A stretch of 64,000 bases of DNA, taken from IDS-8 sp964491485. Its GTDB lineage: Bacteria > Pseudomonadota > Gammaproteobacteria > Steroidobacterales > Woeseiaceae. The notes beneath the pieces were generated by a model. It made no database searches. It saw only the letters and a list, made by a program, of their open reading frames with translations, and had not been told where the DNA came from. The position numbers and the translations under genes were made by a program. The stretch covers positions 23,992 to 87,991 of the forward strand of contig CAZBGV010000003.1 of NCBI GenBank assembly GCA_964491485.1, read 5' to 3'. Below are positions 8,967 to 16,933 of this stretch, in pieces. The stretch's first letter is position 1, and each line of letters starts with the position of its first letter.

Positions 8967-9770
8967 GTGAACGACAGCCGGAACCTCGCGGTTTTCTGCG
9001 ATTTCGAGAACGTGGCTCTCGGCGTCCGCGATGCCCGCTACGCGAAATTCGACATTCGCCCCGTGCTCGAGCGGCTGCTGGTGAAGGGCAGCATCGTCAC
9101 GAAAAAGGCGTATTGCGACTGGGATCGCTACAAGGAATTCAAGCCGGCGATGCACGAGGCGGCGTTCGAGCTCATCGAAGTCCCGCACATCAAGATGTCG
9201 GGCAAGAATTCGGCCGACATCCGCCTGGTCGTCGATGCGCTCGATCTCTGCTACACGAAGGAGCACATCGACACCTTCGTCATCATCTCCGGCGATTCGG
9301 ATTTCTCGCCGCTCGTCAGCAAGCTGCGCGAAAACAACAAGACCGTGATCGGCGTCGGGGTGAAGAACTCGACGTCCGATCTCCTGATCGCAAACTGCGA
9401 CGAATTCATCTTCTACGACGAGCTGGTCGCCGGGCCCGGCGAGGGCGAGCGCGGGCGCGGCCGGCGCACGAAAAAGGCGGCCCGCAAGGAGCCCGAGAAA
9501 AAGCCGCAGGAGGATCCGGCGGGTGAAGCCATCGGCCTCGTGCTCGAGACGATCGAGGCGCTGTACGCCGAGCGCGGGGACAGCACCAAGCTCTGGGGCT
9601 CGATGGTCAAGCAGGCGTTGAAGCGCCGGCGGCCGGGCTTCAACGAATCGTCCTACGGCTTCCGCTCGTTCAGCGAGCTGCTCGAGGAAGCGCAGGCGCG
9701 TGGCCTGGTCGAGCTCGAGCTCGACGAGAAATCCGGCGGCTACGTCATCCGCAACGTTTCGCACCCGTAA
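8967..9770 (+). CDS. NYN-domain (PIN-like) RNase with C-terminal OST-HTH/LOTUS domain
   Basis: A 267-residue protein with a GTG start. Residues 1-150 are a NYN domain with its acidic residues in place: FCDFENVAL (about residue 11), KNSADIRLVVDAL and IISGDSDFSPL. A basic and acidic linker (about 152-178) leads to a winged-helix OST-HTH domain: LWGSMVKQALKRRRPGFN and a late GLVELELDEKSGGYVI. The family is LabA/MARF1-like and likely cleaves or binds RNA. It lies 22 bp after the dehydrogenase gene and may be co-transcribed. Confidence 0.85.
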   Translation: MNDSRNLAVFCDFENVALGVRDARYAKFDIRPVLERLLVKGSIVTKKAYCDWDRYKEFKPAMHEAAFELIEVPHIKMSGKNSADIRLVVDALDLCYTKEHIDTFVIISGDSDFSPLVSKLRENNKTVIGVGVKNSTSDLLIANCDEFIFYDELVAGPGEGERGRGRRTKKAARKEPEKKPQEDPAGEAIGLVLETIEALYAERGDSTKLWGSMVKQALKRRRPGFNESSYGFRSFSELLEEAQARGLVELELDEKSGGYVIRNVSHP

Positions 9771-9893
9771 CGTTCGTTCGCATCTTCCTGCGCACGCCGT
9801 TTGCCCGTGCAGGAATTACCGTTGGCGGCATTTTTTTCAAGCCGCGGCGCTTGCGCGTTCCTGCGCCTGTCGCAATGCGGTTCGCTCGTGCGC

Positions 9894-9909
9894 TGGCACG
9901 CTTATTGCT
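9894..9909 (+). promoter_or_regulatory. Sigma54 promoter of the 75-residue protein gene
   Basis: TGGCACGCTTATTGCT, consensus spacing, 47 bp before ATG 9956. Confidence 0.85.
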
Positions 9910-9955
9910 CCCCTCAGGGCACTTTCGTACGAGACGCCAACCAGAGAGGAATGCG

Positions 9956-10183
9956 ATGATCAAGCGCCTGAGCAAGGCCAGACGGACGGCCATACTCGAG
10001 CACCTGCAGGCACTCGAAAGACAGATTCGTGAGGAGTTCGGGGAAGATCCGGGCTCCCGGCGCAACACCAGGCATTTGTCCGAGAGCGACCTGAGGTCCA
10101 GCCGTCCTCCCGCTCTCCAGGGAAGCGGCGCCGACGAGAGCCGCACCATCGCCAACGAGTTCACGGCGCGCTCCGTGCACTGA
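9956..10183 (+). CDS. Small basic protein of unknown function (75 residues)
   Basis: I do not recognise a family. The first half is a predicted amphipathic helix rich in Arg, Lys, Glu and Leu (MIKRLSKARRTAILEHLQAL). The second half is polar and probably disordered, with no cysteines, signal peptide or membrane segment. GAGAGGA ends 5 bases before ATG 9956. A consensus sigma54 promoter precedes it and a strong hairpin follows the stop, so it looks like a genuine single-gene transcript. A DNA-, RNA- or ribosome-binding role would fit the charge pattern but is a guess. Confidence 0.6.
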   Translation: MIKRLSKARRTAILEHLQALERQIREEFGEDPGSRRNTRHLSESDLRSSRPPALQGSGADESRTIANEFTARSVH

Positions 10184-10190
10184 CGTAAAC

Positions 10191-10214
10191 CGGCGGCGCC
10201 TGCGGGCGCCGCCG
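10191..10214 (+). terminator. Stem-loop after the 75-residue protein gene
   Basis: Arms CGGCGGCGCC and GGCGCCGCCG form a 10-bp perfect stem with a TGCG loop, 7 bp after the stop. No T-run; the following CGTCGTTCCG recurs after the hairpin at 11116-11146. Confidence 0.5.
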
Positions 10215-10375
10215 CGTCGTTCCGCCGTACCCGCGCCGCGGGTCGGCCACGGAGCCGCTGGCCGGCGACGCCTGCGCGTTGTCGTGCTTACGTGCCGCGC
10301 GTGACAACTTTACAACGCCGGCAAGAATTACCACGGGGCGGGCGCAGGGCGCCCGGCCCGCACGGCGCTGCCTGC

Positions 10376-10391
10376 TGGCACGGGAATTGCT
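10376..10391 (+). promoter_or_regulatory. Sigma54 promoter of the PRC-barrel lipoprotein gene
   Basis: TGGCACGGGAATTGCT, consensus spacing, 91 bp before ATG 10482. Confidence 0.85.
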
Positions 10392-10481
10392 TGAAGCTTT
10401 CGGCGGCCGCCCGGGGCAACAGAAAGGAAGGTGTTGGACGCGGCCGACGGTTCCGCAAATCAGGCAGCAGGGAGTTCCGAT

Positions 10482-11108
10482 ATGACTAGCAAAGGACGTA
10501 TGGCTATCTGGGCAGGCAGCGCGCTGCTCGCGTGGGGCATGCTCGCCGGCTGCGACACCGGCAACCAGAACCAGCAGGAGCCCGCCGCGCCGGCCAGTGA
10601 GAGCGACTCGGGCGACAACATGGCCATGTACGAGCCCGGCGACAAGGCGAACGACCAGGCCGGCAACGCCGAGGACACCTACGGCAGCCCGTCGACGGCC
10701 AACCCGCCCGGGGCAACGGGGCAGGCCGATTCCGGGACGGGCGCCGGGCAGACACAGCAGCCCGGCATGGGCGCAGGCGCGGGCGCCAGTCTCGAGAGCA
10801 TGGCCGCCGACCAGATCGTCGGCAAGACGATCGTCAGCCGCCAGGGCGAGGAGATCGGCGAGGTGAACGACGTCGTGACCGATCCGACCAGCGGCCAGAA
10901 GTTCGCCGTGGTGGATGTCGGCGGTTTTCTCGGCGTGGGCCAGAAGAGCATCGTGATCGGGCTGGACGAGCTGCAGATGAGCACCACGGGTGGCGGCGAC
11001 CGCCTGCAGAGCGACCTGACGCGCGAGGAGCTCCAGACCAAGACCGAATACGCGCCGGAGGATTACAAGTCCCTGACCGGTAAGAGCGGGCAGGATACGA
11101 CGCAATGA
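10482..11108 (+). CDS. PRC-barrel domain lipoprotein
   Basis: A 208-residue protein. Residues 1-22 are a lipoprotein signal ending in the lipobox GMLAGC. A Gly/Gln/Asn-rich linker (about 23-105) precedes a PRC-barrel domain (about 108-180): IVGKTIVSRQGEEIGEVNDV, then FAVVDVGGFLGVGQK. PRC barrels are small beta folds used in RNA processing and photosynthetic complexes; lipid-anchored versions are common in envelope-stress loci but poorly understood. ATG 10482 starts the signal and follows AGGGAG. It has its own sigma54 promoter and a downstream hairpin. Confidence 0.8.
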   Translation: MTSKGRMAIWAGSALLAWGMLAGCDTGNQNQQEPAAPASESDSGDNMAMYEPGDKANDQAGNAEDTYGSPSTANPPGATGQADSGTGAGQTQQPGMGAGAGASLESMAADQIVGKTIVSRQGEEIGEVNDVVTDPTSGQKFAVVDVGGFLGVGQKSIVIGLDELQMSTTGGGDRLQSDLTREELQTKTEYAPEDYKSLTGKSGQDTTQ

Positions 11109-11115
11109 CGATAGC

Positions 11116-11146
11116 GACGCGGCGCGGCCCTTTGCCGCGCCGCGTC
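11116..11146 (+). terminator. Long stem-loop after the PRC-barrel gene
   Basis: Arms GACGCGGCGCGG (11116-11127) and CCGCGCCGCGTC (11135-11146) form a 12-bp perfect stem with a 7-base loop, 7 bp after the stop. No T-run follows. Confidence 0.5.
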
Positions 11147-11237
11147 GTTCCGGTACGATCCCGCGCACCGAAGCGCGAGCCGGTGCAACGAGGCCTGGTC
11201 TCAAAGACGGGCTCCGTTGGCCGCGGAGGGGAGTTCA

Positions 11238-11582
11238 ATGAGCACAGGACCGGAAGACGTATCCCCGGACGGCGGCGGCAATGCCGCCGATACGCGCCGC
11301 ACCCGCACGCGTTCCACCGAGCCGAAAGCCACCGAGCAGGCCGCCAGTCTCGCCCACGAGGCCGTGGACCGCGTGGCCGAAACGGCGGCGAAGGCGGAGG
11401 AGCGCATCCGCGAGGCGGCGCTCGCGAGCGAGGAACGCCTGCGCGAGAAAGGCGAAGAGGCCCGCGTCACCGCCGACCGCCTGCTCGACCACATGCGCCA
11501 GTACACCCGGGACAACCCGTTCGCGGCCGCCGGCATCGCGTTCGCTGCCGGAATGATTCTTTCCCGGCTGCTGAGGCGATAG
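11238..11582 (+). CDS. DUF883 / YqjD-ElaB-like inner-membrane protein
   Basis: A 114-residue protein. A polar N-terminus is followed by a long Ala/Glu-rich amphipathic helix (about 35-80). One C-terminal membrane segment, NPFAAAGIAFAAGMIL, then ends SRLLRR. This is the YqjD/ElaB/DUF883 layout; E. coli relatives are tail-anchored proteins that bind ribosomes in stationary phase. GGAGGGGAG a few bases before ATG 11238 supports this start over a TTG at 11217. It is the first of three genes arranged like yqjD-yqjE-yqjK. Confidence 0.8.
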   Translation: MSTGPEDVSPDGGGNAADTRRTRTRSTEPKATEQAASLAHEAVDRVAETAAKAEERIREAALASEERLREKGEEARVTADRLLDHMRQYTRDNPFAAAGIAFAAGMILSRLLRR

Positions 11583-11617
11583 TGTCCCGTCCGGCAGCGC
11601 TCTGAAGCCGGCCACGC

Positions 11618-12040
11618 ATGCCAGCCGGCCCGGTCAACGGCGCTGAGCGGCGCGATCCGGAACGCCAGCAGCCGGGCGCCGGCGAGCCCCCCGATTCGTT
11701 TCTCGCGGACGTGCGCGCCGCGGCCGATGCCGCCGTCGCGCACGCGCGCGCCGTAGCGGCGACCGCCGCCGCGGAGGCGCGCCTGTCGGTCGCCTCGGCC
11801 ACCGCCCTGGCGGCCGTGGCCGTGGCCGCCCTCGCGTTCGTGCTCGTGGCCTGGATCTGCCTGCTCGCGCTCGGCATGTGGCTCGCCGTGCAGGCCGGCG
11901 CGCCGGTCTGGAGCGCCCTGGCCGGCGCCGTGGTCGTGAACCTGGCGGGCGTCCTGGCGTGCCGGATGTGGATCGCGAGGCTGATACCCAACCTCGGGTT
12001 CGCGCGCACGCGCAACCTGCTTGGCAAGGCGGAAGGATGA
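11618..12040 (+). CDS. YqjE-like (phage holin superfamily III/DUF1469) membrane protein
   Basis: A 140-residue protein with an Ala-rich helix (about 25-60) and two membrane segments: about 62-87 (AAVAVAALAFVLVAWICLLAL) and about 95-118. A C-terminal RTRNLL follows. Order and shape match YqjE, which follows YqjD in enterobacteria. The holin name is historical; a lytic role is not implied. It overlaps the next gene by 4 bp (ATGA). Confidence 0.75.
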   Translation: MPAGPVNGAERRDPERQQPGAGEPPDSFLADVRAAADAAVAHARAVAATAAAEARLSVASATALAAVAVAALAFVLVAWICLLALGMWLAVQAGAPVWSALAGAVVVNLAGVLACRMWIARLIPNLGFARTRNLLGKAEG

Positions 12041-12384
12041 TGGGCCTCGGCCGGCTGAAGCGTGAGGCGGACGCGCTGGCGGCTCAGGGCGTGCGGCTCG
12101 CCGCCGCCCGCGACCGGCACGCGCAAAGCAGCCTCGCGCGGGCCGGGACGGCGCTCTCGTCGCCGGCGGCGCTCGCGATCGTGTTCGCTGCCGGATTCGT
12201 CCTGGGCGCCCCGCGCACGCGGCCGCGGGGAACGCGCGACGATCACGCAGCGGAGGCCGGAAGCGGTGACGGCCGGATCGGCCGCTGGCTCGCCGGGCCG
12301 GTCGGGACACTGGCGCTGAAAGCGGCGTTTGCCCTCCTGGGCGCGGCGGGTGCCCCGGCCCGGGAGGTCCCTCCGGCCGGGTGA
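12037..12384 (+). CDS. YqjK-like small protein
   Basis: A 115-residue protein coupled to the previous gene by an ATGA overlap. The N-terminal half (LKREADALAAQGVRLAAARD) is a charged helix. Two weakly hydrophobic segments, about 48-62 and 85-105, may touch the membrane. The assignment to YqjK rests on position after the YqjD/YqjE-like genes and size rather than on a strong motif. Confidence 0.55.
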   Translation: MMGLGRLKREADALAAQGVRLAAARDRHAQSSLARAGTALSSPAALAIVFAAGFVLGAPRTRPRGTRDDHAAEAGSGDGRIGRWLAGPVGTLALKAAFALLGAAGAPAREVPPAG

Positions 12385-12417
12385 TCTTCGCCGGCGCCGG
12401 CCGCCGCGGGCGCGAGG

Positions 12418-14016
12418 TCAGGCGTGACTCGCCTCCGGCTCGAGCGTGAAATAGAACGCCGCGCCCTCGCCGGGGCGGCTTTCCGCCCAGATCCGTCCGT
12501 CGTGGCGGCGCACCACCCGCACCGCGATGTTCAGCCCGAGCCCGATGCCGTCTTCCTGCGAGTTGCCTCGCTCTTCGCGCTCGAAGGCGCGGAACAAGCG
12601 CTCGGCGGAGTCCCCGTCGAAGCCGATTCCGTTGTCGCGCACGAAATACACGGGCACGCGCCGGTCCTGCTCGCAGCCCACCTCGACGCGGCGGCAATCC
12701 CGGCTGCGGGTGTACTTGAGCGCGTTGCTCAGGAGATTCAGTGCCAGCGTCCTCACGAGCTTCGGGTCCGCGTGCGCGGCCGGCAGGTCGGCGAGCGCCA
12801 GCTCGACCGCCGGCGGCGGCTCGGAGGCGGCCAGCTCGTCGAAAATGTCCCGGACCATCTCCGTCAGGTCGACCCGCTCGCGCCGGAACGTGGCGTGGGA
12901 AACGATCGAGAGGCCGAGCAGCCGGTCGAGGATCTCCGTCATCCGCTTGACGGCAGTGCCCGTGCGCTCGAGCGCGGTCAATCCGTCGGGGCCGAGGACG
13001 TCGCCGAACTGCTGCGCGAGCAGCTGGGTGTTGACGGAAATGGAATTGAGCGGGTTCCTGAGATCGTGTGCCACGGAATCCGTGATGGTGCCGAGGTCGG
13101 CGGAGCGATCGGCGAGCTCTTTCGTGCGTTCCGCGATCTCGCGCTCGAGATTGCGGTTGAGCACGGCAAGCTCGTGCTCGGCGATCTCTGCCGCCCGCGC
13201 ACGCTCCCGGGCGCGCCGGTTCTCCAGCACGAGCAGCCCGACGAGCGCGGCGATCGCGAAGCCCGAAAACAGCAGTGCGGTCAGGCCGCGCACCGACATC
13301 ACGTCCTCGAGCTCTCCCGTGGGCGTCAGTGCGACCTGCCACAGCGTCTTGCTCGTGGGGCGCACGACGCCGGTCGTGGTCGGCGCGCCGGGAAGATCGT
13401 GCGCCGGCTCGCCGCGCCGGTAGAGGCGCATGCCGTCCCAGCGCACCTCGACCGAATATCCGGGCGACACGTCACGCAGCATCGCGGCGAAGGATCGGGA
13501 AGCGTCCACGACGGCGACGAACATGCCGTGAGCATCGACCATGTACACCTGGTAGATCGGGTTACCGGCGGCATCCTCGAACGGACCGAGGATCTCCTCA
13601 CCCCGCAGGCGGCGGGCGCGCTCGAGCAGCGGGCCGGCAATCTGCAGGTCCTCTGATGTCGGCGCGTGGTCCAGCTCGGGATGCCCGGGCGTGCGCGCGT
13701 ACTGCACGCCGTGCACCGCATCGCTCCAGAAAACGAGATCGATACCTTCCAGGTGCAGCGGCTCGAGATGCACGTCGGTCGCCCATTGATCGCGCGGCAG
13801 GTGGCCGTACGTCGCCCAGTAGCGGTGCAGGCTGCGCAGCGTGCCGAGCATCAGCTCGAGATTGCGGGCAAGCTGGCTGCGCGCGGCCTGCGACTCGGAA
13901 GCGACGATTCGCGCGTTCTGCGCCCGGTAATCGTTCTCGAGTATTTTCCACGTTGCGAGCGTGGCCGCGGCGATGACCAGCGTCGCCGCCACGCTGATGG
14001 CGATGTGTCTCGGCAA
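12418..14016 (-). CDS. Membrane sensor histidine kinase with periplasmic sensor domain
   Basis: A 532-residue kinase if read from TTG 14016, which lies immediately before the first membrane helix (IAISVAATLVIAAATLATW); the open frame continues further upstream with no sensible protein. A periplasmic segment (about 28-265) has PDC/Cache-like stretches such as YQVYMVDAHGMFVAVVDASR. A second membrane helix (about 270-292), coiled coil, H-box SVAHDLRNPLNSI, N-box LNLLSNALKYT and G-box DNGIGFDGD follow. There is no receiver. CTTGTAA, the sequence of a suspected activator half-site, occurs at 14043-14049. The neighbouring hybrid kinase is on the same strand. Confidence 0.85.
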   Translation of the reverse strand: MPRHIAISVAATLVIAAATLATWKILENDYRAQNARIVASESQAARSQLARNLELMLGTLRSLHRYWATYGHLPRDQWATDVHLEPLHLEGIDLVFWSDAVHGVQYARTPGHPELDHAPTSEDLQIAGPLLERARRLRGEEILGPFEDAAGNPIYQVYMVDAHGMFVAVVDASRSFAAMLRDVSPGYSVEVRWDGMRLYRRGEPAHDLPGAPTTTGVVRPTSKTLWQVALTPTGELEDVMSVRGLTALLFSGFAIAALVGLLVLENRRARERARAAEIAEHELAVLNRNLEREIAERTKELADRSADLGTITDSVAHDLRNPLNSISVNTQLLAQQFGDVLGPDGLTALERTGTAVKRMTEILDRLLGLSIVSHATFRRERVDLTEMVRDIFDELAASEPPPAVELALADLPAAHADPKLVRTLALNLLSNALKYTRSRDCRRVEVGCEQDRRVPVYFVRDNGIGFDGDSAERLFRAFEREERGNSQEDGIGLGLNIAVRVVRRHDGRIWAESRPGEGAAFYFTLEPEASHA

Positions 14017-14129
14017 GTGGCCACGCTCTTTTGCAACGGGGTCTTGTAAAATTGTCCGGTGCGTTCGCTGCGCGGTCAACCGACGGCGATCGGCGACATA
14101 CGCTGCACGCTCCGCTCTGCGCCGCGTGC

Positions 14130-16292
14130 TCAACCGGTGAGCGCCGCCGGTTGGAAGCGCGATTCGATCAGGTCCGCGAGGTCGACGGGCGAAACGGGCT
14201 TGACCAGGTATTCGTCGAAGCCCGCCTCCGTCGCCTGCCGGCGGGCGTCGCGGCTGCTGTAGCCGGTGAGGGCGACGAGCAGCATGCGCTCGCCGCCGGT
14301 GTGCGCGCGCAGCCGTCGCGCAACCTCGAATCCGTCGTACTGCGGTAACCCGATGTCGATGATCGCCGCGTCGGGCTGGACTTCGTCCGCGACGGCGATG
14401 CCCTCGAGACCGTCCGCGGCGGCAAACGTGCGGAATCCGTAATGCCGCAACACGGTCGACAGCGCGTGCCGCGCATCCTCGTTGTCCTCGATCAGCAACA
14501 CTTTCCTGAGCTCGCGAACCTCCAGCGGACCGGTCTCCGGGGCCTGCGCTTCCGCTTGCGGCGCGGGGATCGCGGGGAAGCGGATGACGAAGCGCGCGCC
14601 CTGGTCCCTGCCGCGGCTTTCCGCCGTGACGGTGCCGTTGTGCAGCTCGGCGAGCCGCTTGACGAGCGTGAGTCCGATGCCGAGGCCGCCGACGCTGCGG
14701 TCGATGGAACGCTGGCCCTGCACGAAGAGATCGAAGATGCGCGGCAGGAGCTCTTCCGGGATGCCGATGCCGGTGTCCGCCACCACGAGCTGCGCCTCGC
14801 CGTCCTGCTCGCGCACCTCGACGCGAATCGTGCCGCCGGGCGCGGTGTATTTGGCCGCGTTCTCCAGCAGGTTCGAAGCAATCTGCTCGATGCGCGCCTG
14901 GTCGCCCTGGATCCACACCGGCGCCGTATCGAGCTCGAGCGCGAGCTTGGCGAAGACCGACGTGCGCTTCAGGTCGCGCGCGACTTCCGTGACGACGTGA
15001 CCCAGATCGAGCGGTGCGAGCTTCAGGCGTACCTTTCCCGACGTGGCGCGGCCGACATCGAGCAGGTCGTCGACGATGCGCGTCATGTGCTCCACCTGCC
15101 GCGAGACGATGGACACGGCATCGCCGGACGCGCGGCTCCCCGCCGCCCGGGCATTCAGGACCTGGGTCGCGGACGTCAGTGCGCCCAGCGGGTTGCGCAG
15201 CTCGTGCCCGAGCATGGCCAGGAACTCGTCCTTGGCGCGATCGGCGGCACGCAGGCGCTCTTCGCGCTCGCCCACGGCGCGGGCCGAGGCGACCAGCGCA
15301 CGGCTGACGTCGCGCACTTCGCGCACCGCCGCGCCGGTGGGCGGCATCGGCTGCGTGCCGCGACCGAGCGCCTTGGCGGCGGCCGCGAGCTGCATCATCG
15401 GGTCGGCGATGCGCCGGCTGAAGCCGGCGGCGAGCGTGGCGGCGATCAGCACGGCGAACAGCAGGCCGACGGCGAGCAGGACGATCGTGTGCTCGGTGAT
15501 CGCATCCACATCGGCCGCGGGAATCGCCATGGCGACCGTCCAGCCGCTGCGCGCGGAGCGGCTGTAGGGAGAGTAGATCTCCGCCCCGCCCCGGCTGGTG
15601 GTGTAGCGCAGCCAGCCTTCATTGGACGTTGCGAGCGCGCGGTCGAGCGTGCGCGCGAGCTCCTCGCCGGCGGCGGATGTATCGGCCCAGGTGCCGGCAA
15701 CGATCTCACCGTTCTGGTCGAGCACGACGGCCACCCAGTCGCGCTGCAGGCGCTGCGGGGTGAGCAGGTCGAGGATGGAGCGTGCATCGACCAGCACGCC
15801 CAGTACGAACACCTCGCCGCTCACCTCGACCGGCACGCTGATCGGGAAGAAGCGCTCGCCGTCGATCACGGTGACTCCACCGATGGTCGGCGCCCTCGTC
15901 CTGAGCGTGCGGTCGATGCCCGAGCGGTCCACCGATTGCAGCGCGCTCTCCGGCGATCTCGAGACGGTGAGCACGTGCTCACCGGAAGGCAGAGACAGCG
16001 TCAGCAGCCCCCAGTGCGTATGCATGGGCAGCAGGCGTTTCGACTGGCGGTGAAAAGCGCCGAGGTCGCCGCTCTGCAGGTCATATGACGTCCCGAGCGC
16101 CTGCAGGCCGGTGACGTGTCCGTTGAGCTCCGTATCGACGGCCGTCAGGAGCGCGAGCGTGCGTTCGCGGGCGCCACGCTCGAACGCGCTGCGCTCACGG
16201 TCCGCCACCCAGAGCGTCGTCGCGACGCCGAAGACGGACACCGGCAGCAGGACGGCCAGCGTGAGTACCAACAAGTGAGTGCGGAGCTTCAT
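14130..16292 (-). CDS. Hybrid sensor histidine kinase with C-terminal receiver
   Basis: A 720-residue protein. Its order is: membrane helix (about 7-28), periplasmic Cache-type sensor (about 40-265), second helix (about 267-290), HAMP (to about 345), HisKA with LAMLGHELRNPLGAL, ATPase with NLLENAAKYTAPGG and DTGIGIPEE, then a receiver (about 590-710) with LLIEDNEDARHALS, acceptor Asp in IIDIGLPQYDGFE, and KPVSP. It is the likely start of a kinase pair with the next gene downstream. No dedicated partner is fused; the sigma54 activator at 17996 and the cyclase at 16934 are nearby candidates. Confidence 0.9.
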   Translation of the reverse strand: MKLRTHLLVLTLAVLLPVSVFGVATTLWVADRERSAFERGARERTLALLTAVDTELNGHVTGLQALGTSYDLQSGDLGAFHRQSKRLLPMHTHWGLLTLSLPSGEHVLTVSRSPESALQSVDRSGIDRTLRTRAPTIGGVTVIDGERFFPISVPVEVSGEVFVLGVLVDARSILDLLTPQRLQRDWVAVVLDQNGEIVAGTWADTSAAGEELARTLDRALATSNEGWLRYTTSRGGAEIYSPYSRSARSGWTVAMAIPAADVDAITEHTIVLLAVGLLFAVLIAATLAAGFSRRIADPMMQLAAAAKALGRGTQPMPPTGAAVREVRDVSRALVASARAVGEREERLRAADRAKDEFLAMLGHELRNPLGALTSATQVLNARAAGSRASGDAVSIVSRQVEHMTRIVDDLLDVGRATSGKVRLKLAPLDLGHVVTEVARDLKRTSVFAKLALELDTAPVWIQGDQARIEQIASNLLENAAKYTAPGGTIRVEVREQDGEAQLVVADTGIGIPEELLPRIFDLFVQGQRSIDRSVGGLGIGLTLVKRLAELHNGTVTAESRGRDQGARFVIRFPAIPAPQAEAQAPETGPLEVRELRKVLLIEDNEDARHALSTVLRHYGFRTFAAADGLEGIAVADEVQPDAAIIDIGLPQYDGFEVARRLRAHTGGERMLLVALTGYSSRDARRQATEAGFDEYLVKPVSPVDLADLIESRFQPAALTG

Positions 16293-16407
16293 TCGTCCTG
16301 GCCGGAAGCCGGATGCCGTCCGGCGTGCCTGTTTGCCCTCCGGGCGGCCGTGGCGGTGGCGGCCGGGGCGCTGGTGCGGCGGGTGAGCACCGCGGCGAGG
16401 CCACGCT

Positions 16408-16590
16408 CTATTTGACCGATTTCAGGTGTTTGCGTTTGCTGCGGGTCCGGAGTGCCTGGAGCCAGCGGAACTTTCTGTTGCCGGCGGCGGCCGAACGGAC
16501 GAACCACAGCGCGGAGCCGAAAATGACGAGGACCGCCACGAGTCCGAAAACCGTCATCGGCACGCCGGATTCACCGCTCCAACCGTCCAT
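16408..16590 (-). CDS. Small single-pass membrane protein of unknown function (60 residues)
   Basis: One clear transmembrane helix (about 12-33, MTVFGLVAVLVIFGSALWFV) is followed by a strongly basic tail (RTRSKRKHLKSVK), predicting an N-out/C-in orientation. Upstream are GAGG close to ATG and AGGAG further away. A sigma54-like motif at 16783-16798 points at it with a leader of about 190 bases. I recognise no family; the promoter and good membrane topology argue that it is real. Confidence 0.55.
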   Translation of the reverse strand: MDGWSGESGVPMTVFGLVAVLVIFGSALWFVRSAAAGNRKFRWLQALRTRSKRKHLKSVK

Positions 16591-16782
16591 CGGCCTCGAT
16601 CTCCTGCCGCCGCCCGCACGCCGGGCAGCGGTAAAAAGTGCCCAGGCTTGTAAACATTATCCGCCGCCGCCGGCCGGCACGGATGGCAGGCATACCGGGC
16701 CCCGCCGGCATTGCACCGCCCCGCGGGTGCCGGCGGCGTCGGCGCCAATCACGCCGCGGCAGGGCCGCCTGGCCATGCCGTT

Positions 16783-16798
16783 TGCAAGTCCCGTACCA
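16783..16798 (-). promoter_or_regulatory. Candidate sigma54 promoter facing left
   Basis: On the minus strand TGGTACGGGACTTGCA, with GG-N10-GC spacing. It is back-to-back with the + promoter at 16835, with 36 bp between their -24 ends. The only leftward gene it could serve is 16408-16590. Confidence 0.6.
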
Positions 16799-16834
16799 GC
16801 CCCGGCCGATCCCGCCCGCGGCGGCCGGCGGCAA

Positions 16835-16850
16835 TGGCACAGGATTTGCA
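16835..16850 (+). promoter_or_regulatory. Sigma54 promoter of the response-regulator diguanylate cyclase
   Basis: TGGCACAGGATTTGCA, consensus spacing, 84 bp before ATG 16934. Confidence 0.8.
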
Positions 16851-16933
16851 GCTTTCCTCTCCTGCCACGACGCAGCACGGGAGCGGCCCGCCCATGGCCG
16901 ACCAGCCTCCCGGACGGAGCAAACGCAAACACG

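Noticed and set aside
11618..12040. Phage origin suggested by the holin-family name
   Set aside because: The neighbouring YqjD- and YqjK-like genes show it is a chromosomal yqjE-type gene; no phage genes are nearby.
14442..16088. A 548-codon + strand frame opposite the hybrid kinase
   Set aside because: The kinase domains on the minus strand are unmistakable; the opposite frame has no domain and biased composition.
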